From contig QANU01112481.1 in the NCBI GenBank assembly GCA_003254905.1, forward strand, positions 181,033 through 245,032: a stretch of DNA of 64,000 nucleotides, in the 5' to 3' direction. Origin of the DNA: Nissolia schottii. Lineage: Eukaryota > Streptophyta > Magnoliopsida > Fabales > Fabaceae. The notes beneath the pieces are model-generated. The model made no database searches, had not been told where the DNA came from, and was given only the letters and a program-made list of their open reading frames with translations. Both the position numbers and the translations under genes were made by a program. Shown in pieces: positions 48,714-60,445 of this stretch; position 1 is the stretch's first letter; each line of letters opens with the position of its first letter.

Positions 48714-51030
48714 TTGCAGCTTAATTCACCTGAATAGAAGAGAGAGAAGTTAATAATACCATAAACACGAACTCTATTTTGAAGGATATTTGCAAACAAT
48801 ATACTAGGTAAATATATTCAGAAGTTAAACTCAGATGATAATACAATATAAATAAAAGACCAACTACATACATGATACATCAACTGATACTTAAAATTTT
48901 TAAGATAAGAAAGAAACCAATCCATTACATCACACATAAATGGAAAAGTTTTGTTAAAGAAACCAATCCATTACATCACACATAAATGGAAAAGTTTTGT
49001 TTTTTTTTTTTTATATCACTATTTTAAGAGAGCTATAACTTCTTCCTCTTTTTTCCGATAAAAAAGAGAGCTGTAACTTTTACCATCCCTTTAGCACCAC
49101 CGATGAAAATGGATAATAATATTTTCACATTATTCTTACACAATTTCTTAAAATAACAAGAGGTTGCTATAGACACCTTTTCCACTTCAAAGGCACGCCC
49201 GGTTTGAGTTTTTTTTCTTTCCCCCTTCAATCTTCTTCACTATTTTTACAAGCACAAAAAACCAAAGAACATAAAAGTTATGAAAGGCTAGCAAGTTCGT
49301 AGAACTCAAGAAGTCTTTGTTTAATGTTGTTAATTACTAGGAGTACAGTAATTTCGTGGATCTGAAGAAGTCTTTGTTTAATGTTGTCTACTACTTGGCG
49401 TCAAGGAGTTAGGGATGAATTAGATGCTACATCGTCCAAATAATTTGTCCGAAAAACTATTATCAAACACATGTAACAAATAGTAAAAGAACAAAAATTA
49501 TGAGTGAAAAAATATGAAATGTCTATCTCCATAGCTCACCACCTAATTGCATACAGAATTCTAGCAAAATTACAGCTTCAGTTTTCACTCTTTTTTTTTT
49601 TCCCCCTATTACAAACACAAAAGACCAAAGAACAAAAAGATGATGAGAAGAAGAGAAAAAATAGAAGCTGGATTGCATGCAAGTTGAAGTAGAAGCAGAT
49701 GCAGCAACTTGCAAGGATGCAGATCTCAAGAGGTAGAAGAGCAAATACTGCAAAACATTTTCGAATAAATTTTCTTCTTTTCAACATACATACAACTCTT
49801 TTCCTATAATTTTTTAAATAAGAGTATAAAAAAGGGGGCGGTGACTCTCACCCTAAGATTTCATCAAAGCTGGCATCAACAAAGCAGCATGAGACCAAGA
49901 CAAAGCTCCCAATTCTCCTGCAGGAAGAGACTTTTTTGCAACCAATAACATGATTGGGAGCAATTGCAGCAGCTATTACAGTATTTGTTAGTACTTACGG
50001 ACAAATCACAAAAACTTAACTTGTGGCTTGTGGTTGATTCCATTGTTGAAGACATTATTTAATTCATTTAATTAGGAAACTCAGGTTCCAGTCCATTTTC
50101 TAACTTTGAGGGGGCCTATTTCTAGTTTGTGTATTAATCCATGACCTCTAGAAAGTAGAAGCCCAACTTTATTTTGGGTCTACAACAGTAGCCCTCTAGA
50201 AAGTTGTGACTATACACACCACCAAAACAAAAAGATGTTCATGACCAAAAATCACAAACTTTCTTCACGACTAAACGACTATATTATGCGCACAAAACAT
50301 TACTTCAAAGTAAAAAAAAATTTTATATAATTCAAAAAGCTTTTCTTTTGCTAACAAACACTAATTTTATCATACACATTATCAAGAGTAGACTCTCTAA
50401 TTAAATATTTAAAGAACTCAGTCATTTGTTAACTATGCTATTATTTAAAGTAAATATGCGCATAAACAACTAAATTAATATTTTAGGCTATGGTATATAT
50501 ATAAACAACTTCCATTGGTTGTCTTAAGCATATCCACATAAAATTTGGCATATAAATAGGCCAATAGCCTCAGAAACTTAATAAAGATGGACCTTTGAAG
50601 AAAGCAATTAACAAGAAAATGTAGAACGCTTAAGAGGGATTTCTAGCAGCAATGCCATGTCAAACGGGCTAGATACAACCAATAAAGCCCCATTTACAAT
50701 TGACCTCAAATAATTGTTGTTAAACTTTTCTTTAATCTTTTATCATTTGAGATTTCTCTTCTCACATTCTCAAGCTCATTTTTGAATCATATAGTTTTAA
50801 CATTGCATTTATTATTTTCCTCTTGTAGAGTTGACTGACATGTCAACCTTGCAGTCTTTTATTTCTTTCTCTAATCTAATGATATATTTTTTAATAGATG
50901 AAAAATGTTTAGGATACATAACTGATCAACTTACAAATTCATGTACTCATTATTATGAATGACACTTGACATTTTCCTAAAAATGCCAAATGTAATTCAT
51001 AAAAGTAGATAGTTTGATTTGTTAGGTCTC
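48714..51030. other. Upstream region of the NLR gene
   Basis: AT-rich, no gene recognised. It contains a perfect 46-bp tandem duplication at 48910-49001 and an imperfect duplication at about 49288-49400 (both units carry AGAAGTCTTTGTTTAATGTT). The presumed NLR promoter lies here. Confidence 0.5.
48910..49001. repeat. Perfect 46-bp tandem duplication upstream of the NLR
   Basis: The unit beginning AAAGAAACCAATCCATTACA and ending GGAAAAGTTTTGTT occurs at 48910-48955 and again at 48956-49001 with no differences. The identity points to a recent duplication about 200 bases upstream of the NLR start codon. Confidence 0.9.
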
Positions 51031-51189
51031 TTAAGCATCGCTCTCGATAAATCCATCATTTTCTTCCAATTCTGCAAATTTGTGGGTGACATCAAATGCT
51101 TGCTTGAAGGAACGTAGAATGCTTGAAAATTCTTGGTGTAAAGAGTCTAATACAGCTTTAAGTCCACTTGATAGAGTTATATTTTCCAA
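51031..51189 (-). pseudogene. Isolated coding-like helical fragment
   Basis: The minus strand reads about 50 codons without a stop, ending in TAA at 51031-51033. Segments include SSGLKAVLDSLHQEFSSILR, SFKQAFDVTHKFAELEEN and DGFIESDA. The composition is that of an amphipathic helix, unlike the stop-rich DNA around it. No ATG begins it, and a CAG/TAG-type acceptor (GTGTTTTAG) lies just upstream. It could be a last exon or a leftover of a helical domain like that ending the nearby NLR. The family was not identified. Confidence 0.35.
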
Positions 51190-51446
51190 ATTCAAACTAA
51201 AACACCATATGTAATCGTGTAATTTTTATTTTGATGTTAAGAAATAAAAATTAGAAAAATTATGCAACTAAATATAGATTAAGTATTTATGGTGAATATT
51301 CCTATTATTATTTAAGAATATTTAAGATAATACATGACTCAATTGTTACATTGATGAAAATCATACATGGAATTCAGGTACTTGCGTTTTAAGAATGTAA
51401 ACATTTAGTGAAAGTGTATTCTCAAATGACTTTGTTGTGAAGACTG

Positions 51447-51573
51447 AGTTGACCATTTAAGGAGGTCTAAGATGGTTGACTTTGATCAAGCGGACCGTTT
51501 AAGAAGATTCAAGATTGTTGAATTTGATGAAATTTAATGTTCAAGAAGATCCAAGATTATTGACTTTGACTAT
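51447..51573. repeat. Minisatellite, three units of 42 bp
   Basis: The blocks AAGATGGTTGACTTTGAT, AAGATTGTTGAATTTGAT and AAGATTATTGACTTTGAC start at 51469, 51511 and 51553, exactly 42 bases apart. Each is preceded by a diverged (C/T)TTAAGGAGGTC-type block. Confidence 0.7.
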
Positions 51574-52329
51574 AACCGAATATCTGGGTTGAACTAGTGT
51601 CTTAATTAATTGGGTTCTATTTGTTTTTGTTATTATTAATTTTGTGGGTCTTTATTAATATTTATTATTATTTTGGGATCTTATGTATTATTTGGACCCT
51701 TTAGTAATTTTAGAGTTTTTATTAGTTTTCTTATTTATTGAGTCTCTTATTTTAGTATAAATAGGACATTAATTATTAATCATGATAGAATTTTGATTAT
51801 TAATTTAATTGTAAGGTTAAACCCTTATTTTCTCGCTTTATTGTGAGCACTCTTTATTTCAATGTTCTCTGTCACAAGTTGATTGATGGTTGCGAGACGT
51901 ACCCCAAGATTATTATCCAAAAGTCGGGTAAGGGTTAAGACGCCAACCTTTTTAAATTTAAATCTCTTATGATTGCCGTCTTTCTATACAAGATTTGCAT
52001 CATACATACTTAGGGAGAGAGGGCATGGAGTTTGCAGGACTAGACATTTACCGATGAATTCCGTTAACTATCTTAAAATACATAAGTTAAAAAACCATAT
52101 TAAAAATTTAAATGACCTAACCTAACCTTAAAAATTAACTAAGGACAAAAGTTGTCTTTATATTTGTAAATGATCTCCTGGCTCTATCTTAAGTTACATG
52201 AAACTCTAACATATGTAGCTCGTTCTTTATTGCCGCTCTTAATAATCTATTAAAAAAAAACCAAAATAAATGTAATTTCTAGTATAGTTGCATTCCTATT
52301 ATAAAAGTGACAATAAGCATATATACTAG
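51574..52329. other. AT-rich intergenic DNA
   Basis: No gene or clear repeat structure is seen between the minisatellite and the second GTTTGTGCATG repeat copy. Confidence 0.5.
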
Positions 52330-53018
52330 CAACATTTTTCATTTTATCACAAATATTTTTTTTTCTTCATTTGTTCAATTCTTTTAGTTCATTTTTCTTC
52401 ATTTATTACATACACTATTTTGATATAATTTTTTCTTTTACATTTTTTTCTTTTTCACAAGACATTATGGATCTTAGTTTTCATTTTCGTATTCATTTGT
52501 GTAGTTTTTCAATCGTACTGGTTGTTTAAAAAGAGTTTGTGCATTTATATAGAAAAGTTTGTGCACATGAGCACCAAAGTTTTCTTCTGCTTATTCATTT
52601 TTGTTTTCGTTTTTGTCAAAAATTTATTTATGGTTGTTCAAAAGTTTGTCCATTCTTGTTCAAAAGTTTTTGCATGTGAATACCAAAATTTTCTTATTAT
52701 TCGTTTTATTTTCATCTTATTATTTGTTTCTGCTTGTTAAAAAGTTTGTGCAGGTCAGTTCAAAAGTTTGTGGATGTGCTTTATAATGTTTGCATGATAG
52801 CGAGTGAGTTCACACGTTTAGAGTGTGAGTAGGGAGCAAGAGAGAGAGCGCGCGACAATTACTTTTCGCTATTTAATGCATTGCATATCCGATCTGATTT
52901 AGTTCCGTATGTGAAAAATGTTTGTGCATGTGTGTGCAAAGGTGATGTTGTATATACCATACATACGTTATACAGTGATTGTACGGTGACAACAAAACTA
53001 GTGTACACCTAACAATAC
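52330..53018 (+). repeat. GTTTGTGCATG repeat element, copy 2
   Basis: Same order of blocks as the copy at 2997-3615: a T-rich part, spaced AAAAGTTTGTGCA variants, GAGTGAGTTCACACG, TTTAATGCATTGC, then an end near AGTGTACACCTAAC. The left end is less well preserved. It lies directly next to the NLR relic. Confidence 0.55.
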
Positions 53019-53035
53019 TAATATTTAAATAATGA

Positions 53036-54720
53036 TGTAGCACATAAGCAAAACTTATTTTGTAGGATCAGCTATATAATCAAATCAAGTGTATAGTATA
53101 TCAGTATATCATTTTTTATAGACAAGCCACTTAAATTTATTTGAGAGATAATACTTAAATTGGTCCCTGAAAATGTTCTTAGTGTCTAAGTTAGTCTTTA
53201 AAAAATTTTAGTGTCACATTGATCTCTATAAATTTGGGTGTTGCCTATATTAACCATTTCATCCGAAATAGTTGTGACGAGAAGTGATGAAACTCAAAAC
53301 AACGTTGTTTTATACACAACCAAAATAACATCATATTGGACGTAGGACCAAGTTATACAAAACAAATTTTTTCGGGGACCAACTTGAGCAACCTCCTTAT
53401 CGCCACCTCTTTATTCTTCATCCTCCTCCACCCACTCCACACTCACCGTACACCACTATTGCGATGTCACTTTCTCCACCACCACCACTAGACCCCATAC
53501 TACCACACTTTGTCAAATCAAACCAACAAGGGTTGGGTGGTGGGGTGAGTGTAGGGTGATGGTGGACGAGGAAGAAGAAAGGGTGGGGATAAGGACGTTG
53601 TCCAAATTTGTACATGAAAAAATTTGTTTTGGTCAACTTGGTCCATGAAAAGATTTGCTTTGCCCAACTTGGTCCCCACGTCCAATAAGACATTGTTTTG
53701 GTTGTGCTTAAAACGACATCATTTTGAGTTCTGTAACCCTTCATCATGGCTCTTTTAGACGGAATAACTAATATAGACAATGTCTAAATTTTATAGAAAC
53801 TAACATGACACTAAAAAAAATTTAAGGACCAACCTCAATACTAAAAACATTTCCAGGGCCAACTTGGGACCTTGGGTACTAACTCTTTATTTGACTATGT
53901 ACTTGAGTCATATTTCGTGTTACTTACCGATAATTGGCATAATCACCTCATTGATTCATGCCATTTAGCTAAGACAAAATGTTGTTTGTCGGTAATTGCC
54001 TAAGACAACATTCTTGTTTTAAACTATTACTCTTGTCACTAACCTTCTTCTATTATCTCTAGAAGCTCCAATTCAAGTAGGTATCTCAAAACAGCAAGCA
54101 GGGAATATAACCTCCAACTTGTTGCATCCACTTGTCACTAGTGTCTTGAGATTTTGGATTAGTTTAAAAAAAAAAGTATTCATCTTAATTATATTTTTAA
54201 GTATAATTTTTTAAGAGGTTTAATTTATAATTACAATGTGATTTTACTAAAAATTAAACATTTTTTTCACTTTTTTTTAAAAGTAGATCCTTCAAAACTT
54301 TGAAAAAAAAAGGATATTTTACATTGTTTTAAAAAAAACTACTCTTTTTAAATTGTATTTTAATAATAATTATTTTTTAAAAAAGTGTCTTTTTTTAAAA
54401 ATCAATCCAAACATGTCACTAGCTACTCTAATTTCTAAAAAATGGCCTTTTGGAGGCACACCCCAATATAAAGCTCCCAAATGCTTCATGCGTTGGATTC
54501 TTAGCTTAAGTAACATGAGAAGAGAGTTCCTAACTACGGGGATTGATTCCTAGTGTCAATCAAACGTTTTATCTTCTCATAATCACACAACCAAAGCTGG
54601 TCAGTTAATCACTTCAAAAGGATTCTTTTTCATGACACATTTTGACAAATTTAATAATCTCAACTTGCTCAGTTCTGTGTGTGTGACAACAATATCTTGG
54701 CATCTTTCCCTATAAAAAAT
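53036..54720 (-). pseudogene. Degraded NLR relic related to the gene at 41634-48713
   Basis: Three types of fragment match the intact NLR. First, 53036-53144 plus 53886-54003 match its intron 3 (about 43480-43700; compare GACAAGCCAC and CTAAGACAAA). Second, 54060-54160 matches LRR exon 2 near 45325-45405 (ACCTCCAACTTGTTGCA against ACCTCCAACCTGTTACA). Third, 54440-54560 and 54600-54700 match exon 1 near 46260-46390 and 46770-46860 (AATATAAAGCTCC, AATGCTTCATG, CTAGTGTCAATCAAA, ATCACTTCAAAAGGA). The frames are destroyed by stops and deletions. It is a dead copy of the same NLR subfamily, interrupted by a transposon. Confidence 0.75.
53145..53885. mobile_element. Mutator-like hairpin MITE with 9-bp target duplication
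   Basis: The ends are inverted repeats: GAGATAATAC...TTGGTCCCTGAAAATGTT on the left, and, read on the other strand, GAGTTAGTAC...TTGGCCCTGGAAATGTT on the right. The inverted arms continue almost to the middle (ACTCCACACTCACCG against GGTGAGTGTAGGG). TTTATTTGA is duplicated at 53136-53144 and 53886-53894. A 9-bp duplication is typical of Mutator-like elements. There is no transposase, so it is nonautonomous. The paralogous NLR intron has a single copy of the target. Confidence 0.85.
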
Positions 54721-55706
54721 TCAAACACAATGTAATGAGTCATAACAACTGACTAGTAAAAATAAATCGTACTTGTTACAAATTAAACCACTAATAATAA
54801 GCACTTATTTGTGACGCGAGTTGAAAACACTATGTGGGGGAGCCTTCCGAGCAGGGAAACTCGACATGCCTGGGACATGCCTAAACTCAATACCACTTCT
54901 TACGTTGTTGTACAACGTCGCACGGCAGACAGCGGCGCTTGCGGAGGCAACCGAGAAAAGAAGATCTCATTGGGAACTATCAATGCATATATAGAAGAAG
55001 CAAGTTAGAAGAAACTCAAAAAAGTGAAACTTCACTGTTTGTTCAAATCAAAACCCTAATTGACCATCTTTTCACTCATGGGTCAAATAATTCCAAACTT
55101 TTTTTATTAGTGAATGTGTTGTAAGTAATTTTGTACGCGTTTTGTAAGTTTAGGAGCATGTTCTGACGGTACAATTTGACAATTTTAACTACCTAAACTT
55201 TATACGGCAAAATCGAGAAGAACCCACCAATTCTAAATATGAGAGTGATCGAGCTCAGATTTATTTATTTATTTTTGAAACTACCATCTGATTCGAGTAA
55301 CTAGCTAGTTGTTCAATGTACGTTTCCTCTTGTACAAACTGGCAGTTCAATGTTTGAATGGTTGTTGTGAGATGACAAAGTTGTATTCCTGCTAAATTTT
55401 TGTGATCTGAATATCATTGCCCAATACCCATTTTAAAAGAACCTCTTTTGTCTGAAAGGGCAACAAATAATTTCCTTTTGGGAGGAGGCATCATTATACA
55501 TGATTGGTTTTGCTGAGGAGCATGTGTGTGGTCGTTGTCTTTGATCTAGAGCTGCTGCACTTTGGCCTCATCTGTTTTTGGTAGTTTAATTGGCATTCAT
55601 TTTGTGCTACCAGCCTTGTCAAGACAATTATCACACTATATATATGTGTGTCAGAAGAATAAGTATAGTTAATATATGCTTGAAATTCAAATCTTCCGGA
55701 AAATAT
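54721..55706. other. Intergenic DNA without a recognised gene
   Basis: The frames at 54811-55124 lack any known domain. Nothing else is supported here. Confidence 0.5.
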
Positions 55707-56278
55707 TTTGTGTACAACTCAAAATCTATTAACTTTTGTATAACTCATTCTCGTTGGTATGTATTTATTTTTCTTTTTTTTCTTATTCTTTATTTTTTCT
55801 CTTTTCTTCTCCAATCTCCCGTCTTTTTTTTTTCGTTTCCATCATATTTGTTATTTTTTATTTTCAAATGTTTGTGCAAAGTTTGTACATGCTTATTCAA
55901 AAGTTTGTGCATGTGTATAGAAAAGTTTGTGTATTTTTTTCAAAAGTTTGTGCATGTGAACACAAAAAATTTCTTCTTCATCTTCATTTTTGTTTACATT
56001 TTTGCCATATTTTTTGTTTATGATTATTGAAAAGTTTATGCATATACTTTAAAATGTTTATGCATGGTAGAAAGTAAGTCCACGCGCTTAAAGTGTGGGT
56101 GGAGAGATGAAGAGAGAATACAATTACTTTTCGTTATTTAATGCGCCGAGTTCGATTTGGTTTTATATTTAAAAAAGTTTGTGTATGTGTATGCAAAAGT
56201 TTGTGCATTCGGTGTCACTTGTAAACCATGACTTTACAACATAATTAGCAGCATTTGTGTTGTGTACCTATCCTTACT
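55707..56278 (+). repeat. GTTTGTGCATG repeat element, copy 3
   Basis: It begins TGTGTACAACTCAAAATC, as copy 1 does. It carries at least six AAAAGTTTGTGCATG-like units (about 55867-56210), then TTTAATGCGCCGAG, and ends near GTGTTGTGTACC. The translated frames across it are Phe/Lys/Val low-complexity and not genes. Confidence 0.6.
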
Positions 56279-57261
56279 CCTTTGAAAATATCACAAACAG
56301 TTTCCATTGATATCATTCGTAATTTCATATTATATATATATATGTATATAAATATTAAAAAAAAATGTTAATTTACAACTAAAGTCCCAAGGAGAGTACG
56401 TAAAATGTAAAGTAGGGACTTATAAAAGGAATAAATGATTAATTAGATCCCAAAAATAATACTTTCTTAGTTCTGATGCTATCTTAACATCTTTTACATA
56501 TTAAAGATATATTTGGATGCAAAATAATATAGTTAACATCTTTTTTTTTACAAGCTGTATCTGTAAGAGTCAATTTTCATTTTCAAGCAATAATTAGCTT
56601 ACCTACCCAATCAATTGTCGACAAAATCAAATAACTCATAAGAGCTAAAAATCACGAGTTTGTTGGAGAAGCAAGAAATTATTTAAGAAGCAACTGTATA
56701 TGTATGACCTACTAATTAATGATTGTTGTCCTTGAAATGATTTGGCTGATGGAGATTTCCCTCCTCATCGGTTTGATTGGAAAAAGAAAATGGTGGAAGG
56801 ACCTCAATTTTAATTTACTATTAATTAAGAATTTTAACTTTAAAACTTATCCATTAAAGCTCTTAACTTTATTATGAACATCAATAAAAAACCTTGATTC
56901 GGATAAAAATATTTTATTACTATTTATTAATTGGATAAATAAATTTAGAATGCATAAGCTCTATATTTTGTTGAGTAAAAATCAACTTATACTAGTATAA
57001 TTTAAACATATATGGGATGGTTTAAAACTTTCAAAACCAACTTAACTTGATATAACTAGTTACTTTAACTCGAATAAAAGAAAAATAGTTTTTATTAAAC
57101 GATATTTGATTTAAAATTGGCTTAAAATTTGTTTTAATATATCATATTAATTATTGTTTATCATGTTAAAATAATTAAATAAATTAATAAATATCAGCAA
57201 AATAAATTCTCATTAAATAATAACAAAGTATGAAATTAAAGTTAAAATTGTCAACTACAAC
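56279..57261. other. AT-rich intergenic DNA left of the copia element
   Basis: No gene or structured repeat is seen. Confidence 0.5.
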
Positions 57262-57556
57262 CGTAGAAATAGTTGAAGATGCAGCAGATTGAAGTATGCA
57301 GAAGCCATAGCAGAAGCTTGAAGCAGAAAAGAAAATGGAAAAGGATGAAACTGAATTTCATTAATTGAGAAGTTAATTCTATATACAGGACAATTGTTTC
57401 TTATATACAAGGATGGATAGCTTGGAGCTCAAGCAACTGAGGCTAACTAACTAATTCACAACTGTCTCTAACTGAATATGCTAACTCTAATTCCTTAAAT
57501 TGGTTAATTTAAATACAAGTCTAGTTAAAATTACACACTTTTAACTAGAGGTAACA
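57262..57556 (-). repeat. 3' LTR of the copia element
   Basis: It runs from (C/T)GTAGAAATAGTTGAAGATG to ACTAGAGGTAACA. The first base is C where the other copy has T, so the canonical TG start is mutated. Confidence 0.85.
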
Positions 57557-59500
57557 ACCTCCCCCCTCGCAAGCTAGATTGAGAGAATGAATAGAAAACA
57601 ATACAAGCTTGACAACCATACCATGGAATGGACCAGGAGCTAGGGGCTTTGTTAGTATATCAGTGACCTGCATCTTTGTGGAAATAGGAAGAATGGTGAT
57701 GATGCCTGATTGCAACTTGTCTTGACTTAGATGGAAATTGATTTCAATGTGTTTCGTTCTTTCATGCAAAACCGGATTAGATGCCAATTTGGATTGCTAA
57801 TTGATTATCACAATAAAGCACAACTAATTGAGTATGTGGAAAACCAAGGTCATTCATAAGATATAGCAACCACTGACATTCGCATGTTGCTTGTCCAAGA
57901 GTCCTGTATTTGACTTCTGAAGATGATTTAGAAACTTTGTTTGTTTCTTGCTTTTCCATGAGATCAATGAAGAGCTTAAGTAGAAGCGAAATCCAGTAAC
58001 TGATTTCCTGGTGCCTAAGCATGCACCCCAATTTGAATATGAATATCCTGTGATTGAGAGATCAGATGTTGCACAGAAACAAATGCCAGCAGATGGAGAA
58101 TTCTTCAGGTACCACACAATGCGATGTGCAGCCTAAAGATGTTCATTTCATTAGTGGTACAATAAAGTAATTGACTCAGCTTGCTTAAGGAAAAAGAAAT
58201 ATTCAGTCTAATGTTAGGGAGGTACAACAACCTACCAATGGGCTTCCTATATACAGAGACATCTTGAAGAGGAACACCAAAATTTCTGCTAAGTTGACTG
58301 TGATAATCCATGGATGTGGAGACAGGTTTGCACGCAAGCATGCCACAATCTTCGATTAAATCCAAGGCGTATTTTCTTCGGTATAGGTGTATGCCAGAGT
58401 AAGATCGTGCTACTTCCATTCCAAGGAAAAATTTCAGAGGTCCAATGTCCTTGATCTTAAAGAGATCATCCAACTATTTCTTGACAAAAATAATCTCATT
58501 AATGTCATCACCAACCAGAACTAAATCATCCACATGAACTAAGATAGAAGTGTATCCTTGGGAAGTTTTCTTAGTGAACAAAGATTAATCAGCCTTTGAT
58601 TGAGTATATCCATTAGTGAATACTACTGTAGTGAGTTTAACATTCCATTGTCGGCTTGCTTGCTTAAGTCCATACAGAGACTTGTGCATCTTGCATACCA
58701 ATTTAGAATTGGAGACCTCTAGACCTTGTGGAATCTTCATGTAAACCTCTTTTGCCAAGTCTCCATGAAGAAAGGCAGTGTTAATATCAAGTTGATGCAA
58801 ATGCCAATTCTTTGCTACAGTGATAGCCAATAGGAGTCGAATGGTTGTCATTTTAACTACAGGGTTGAAACTCTTTGAGTAGTCAATGCCATAGATTTGA
58901 TTGAATCCTTTAGCAACAAGTCTAGCCTTGTATCTCTCAATGCTTTCATCAGGATTCAATTTTACTTTGAACACTCATTTGTTGCCAATGGCCTTCTTGT
59001 TAGGAGGTAACTCAGTTAAAGTCAAAGTGCCATTATTCTCCAGAGCCAATAGTTTAACCTTGATTACCTTTTTCCAACATTCATGAGTCACGACTTCTTT
59101 ATATATAGTGGGCTCAGATATGGAGGAAAGGGTTAATACAAAATGTTTGTGTAATGCAAAATGTTTGTGTGATGCAAACAAAGAATGATAAGAAATGTAA
59201 TTAGAGAGTGGATACCTGATGGAGTGACTGGTATAAGTAGCTTTAGATGCAAACAAGGCACAAGGGTAGTCTTGTAAATATGTGGGAGCCTTCTTCAGTT
59301 CTGAGGGACTTCCAAATAGGTGCTTGTTCTGCTGAGGACTAAGGTATGTTGATGTTATGTTCAAGTGAAGATGTTGAAGGCTAAGGTATATAATGTAGTG
59401 AGGAGGGAGACTGAGTTGCTGATGTAGTATGTGAGGATGAGTTGGTTGTAGTCTGAGGTATGATTGGTGAAGAGGCTGGTTGTGTAGCAAGTAGGGAGGT
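57545..59500 (-). pseudogene. Copia reverse transcriptase and RNase H remnant
   Basis: Reverse transcriptase: YKARLVAKGFNQIYGIDYSK and LHQLDINTAFLHGDL, then the catalytic VDD in ILVHVDDLVLVGDD (about 58515-58560). KFFLGMEVARS follows (about 58420-58440). RNase H: about 57854-58117 (DLSITGYSYSNWGACLGTRK). The end reads TDILTKPLAPGPFHGM (about 57600-57670). In-frame stops at about 58588 and 58476 and other breaks make it inactive. Confidence 0.85.
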
Positions 59501-60304
59501 TACAAGGGGATCAATGAAAGGATCTAGTCTATATGGAGAGGGTAATGATGGTGAAATGGGTGTAGTTGAAGGAGTGACAGGGATTGTGGTAGTGAGATGA
59601 GGGAAATAGTGCTCGTAGAACTTGACATTTCTAGAAATTAGGATTTCTTTGGATTAGAGGTCATACAGTAGAAAGCCCTTGGTTCCTGATTTGTATCCCA
59701 AAAACATACACTTTCTTGCTCTAGGTTGGAGCTTGGTTTTGTGATTTTGAAGAATAGTAGCATAGGCTAAGCATCCAAAAATTCTAAGATGTTGTAATTC
59801 AGGTTTGGTTTGATATAAAACTTCATAAGGAGTGAGGTAATGTAAGAATGTGCTGGGGAGCCTGTTGATGAGGTGAATGGAGTGAGCAATAACATATTGC
59901 TAGAAGCTTTGTCGTAAGTTGGAGTGAAAAATAAGAGCCCTAGTTACAACTAGGATGTGTTGTTGTTTTCTTACTAAAACTCCATTTTGTTGTGGGATTT
60001 CTACACAAGTAGTGTGATGAATTATGCCTTTTGAATTGAAGAAGGAATGTAAGTTGAATTTAGAGTAATATGAAGGACTTCTACCTCTAGGAGGAGGTTT
60101 AGAGGACTGAATTTTTGACTTGCCCCTTGAGTCTGCAGAATGCTTGTCACCAAAGTTGACAACAGCAACTAGAGTCCTAGAGTCATCAAAATCCATATGG
60201 AATTCTCTTTCTTGTTGAAGTAAAAGTGACAAAACTTTATTGATGCCAGGTACAAGTTCAATAAGCATAACCTGTGATCTCACATTGCTATATTGTTCAT
60301 TCAA
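59500..60304 (-). pseudogene. Copia integrase C-terminal remnant
   Basis: The minus strand carries IIHHTTCVEIPQQNGVLVRK, a stretch from the end of the integrase core, and continues to about 59500 with LRIFGCLAYA and KCMFLGYKSG-type blocks. Just upstream, a Lys/Pro/Arg-rich gag tail (RGKSKIQSSKPPPRGR) is joined directly to late integrase, so the region between is deleted. Confidence 0.75.
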
Positions 60305-60445
60305 ACCTCTTAGAAATCTAATGACTTAGTCATGTTCCCTGTATTCTCTAATAGTTCCAAGGCCACAAGCGCGTCTTGCAGGGCAATAGCATATAAGTAT
60401 AGGCCTAAAATTTTCTAATTCATCCCAATAGGTCTTTAATTGAGA

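Noticed and set aside
52522-52786. Phe/Val-rich frames in the GTTTGTGCATG repeats
   Set aside because: The same low-complexity frames recur in the other repeat copies and reflect the T-rich repeat sequence, not membrane proteins.
54811-55124. Frames of about 60 codons beside the NLR relic
   Set aside because: No match to the NLR or to any recognisable family; length is within chance expectation.
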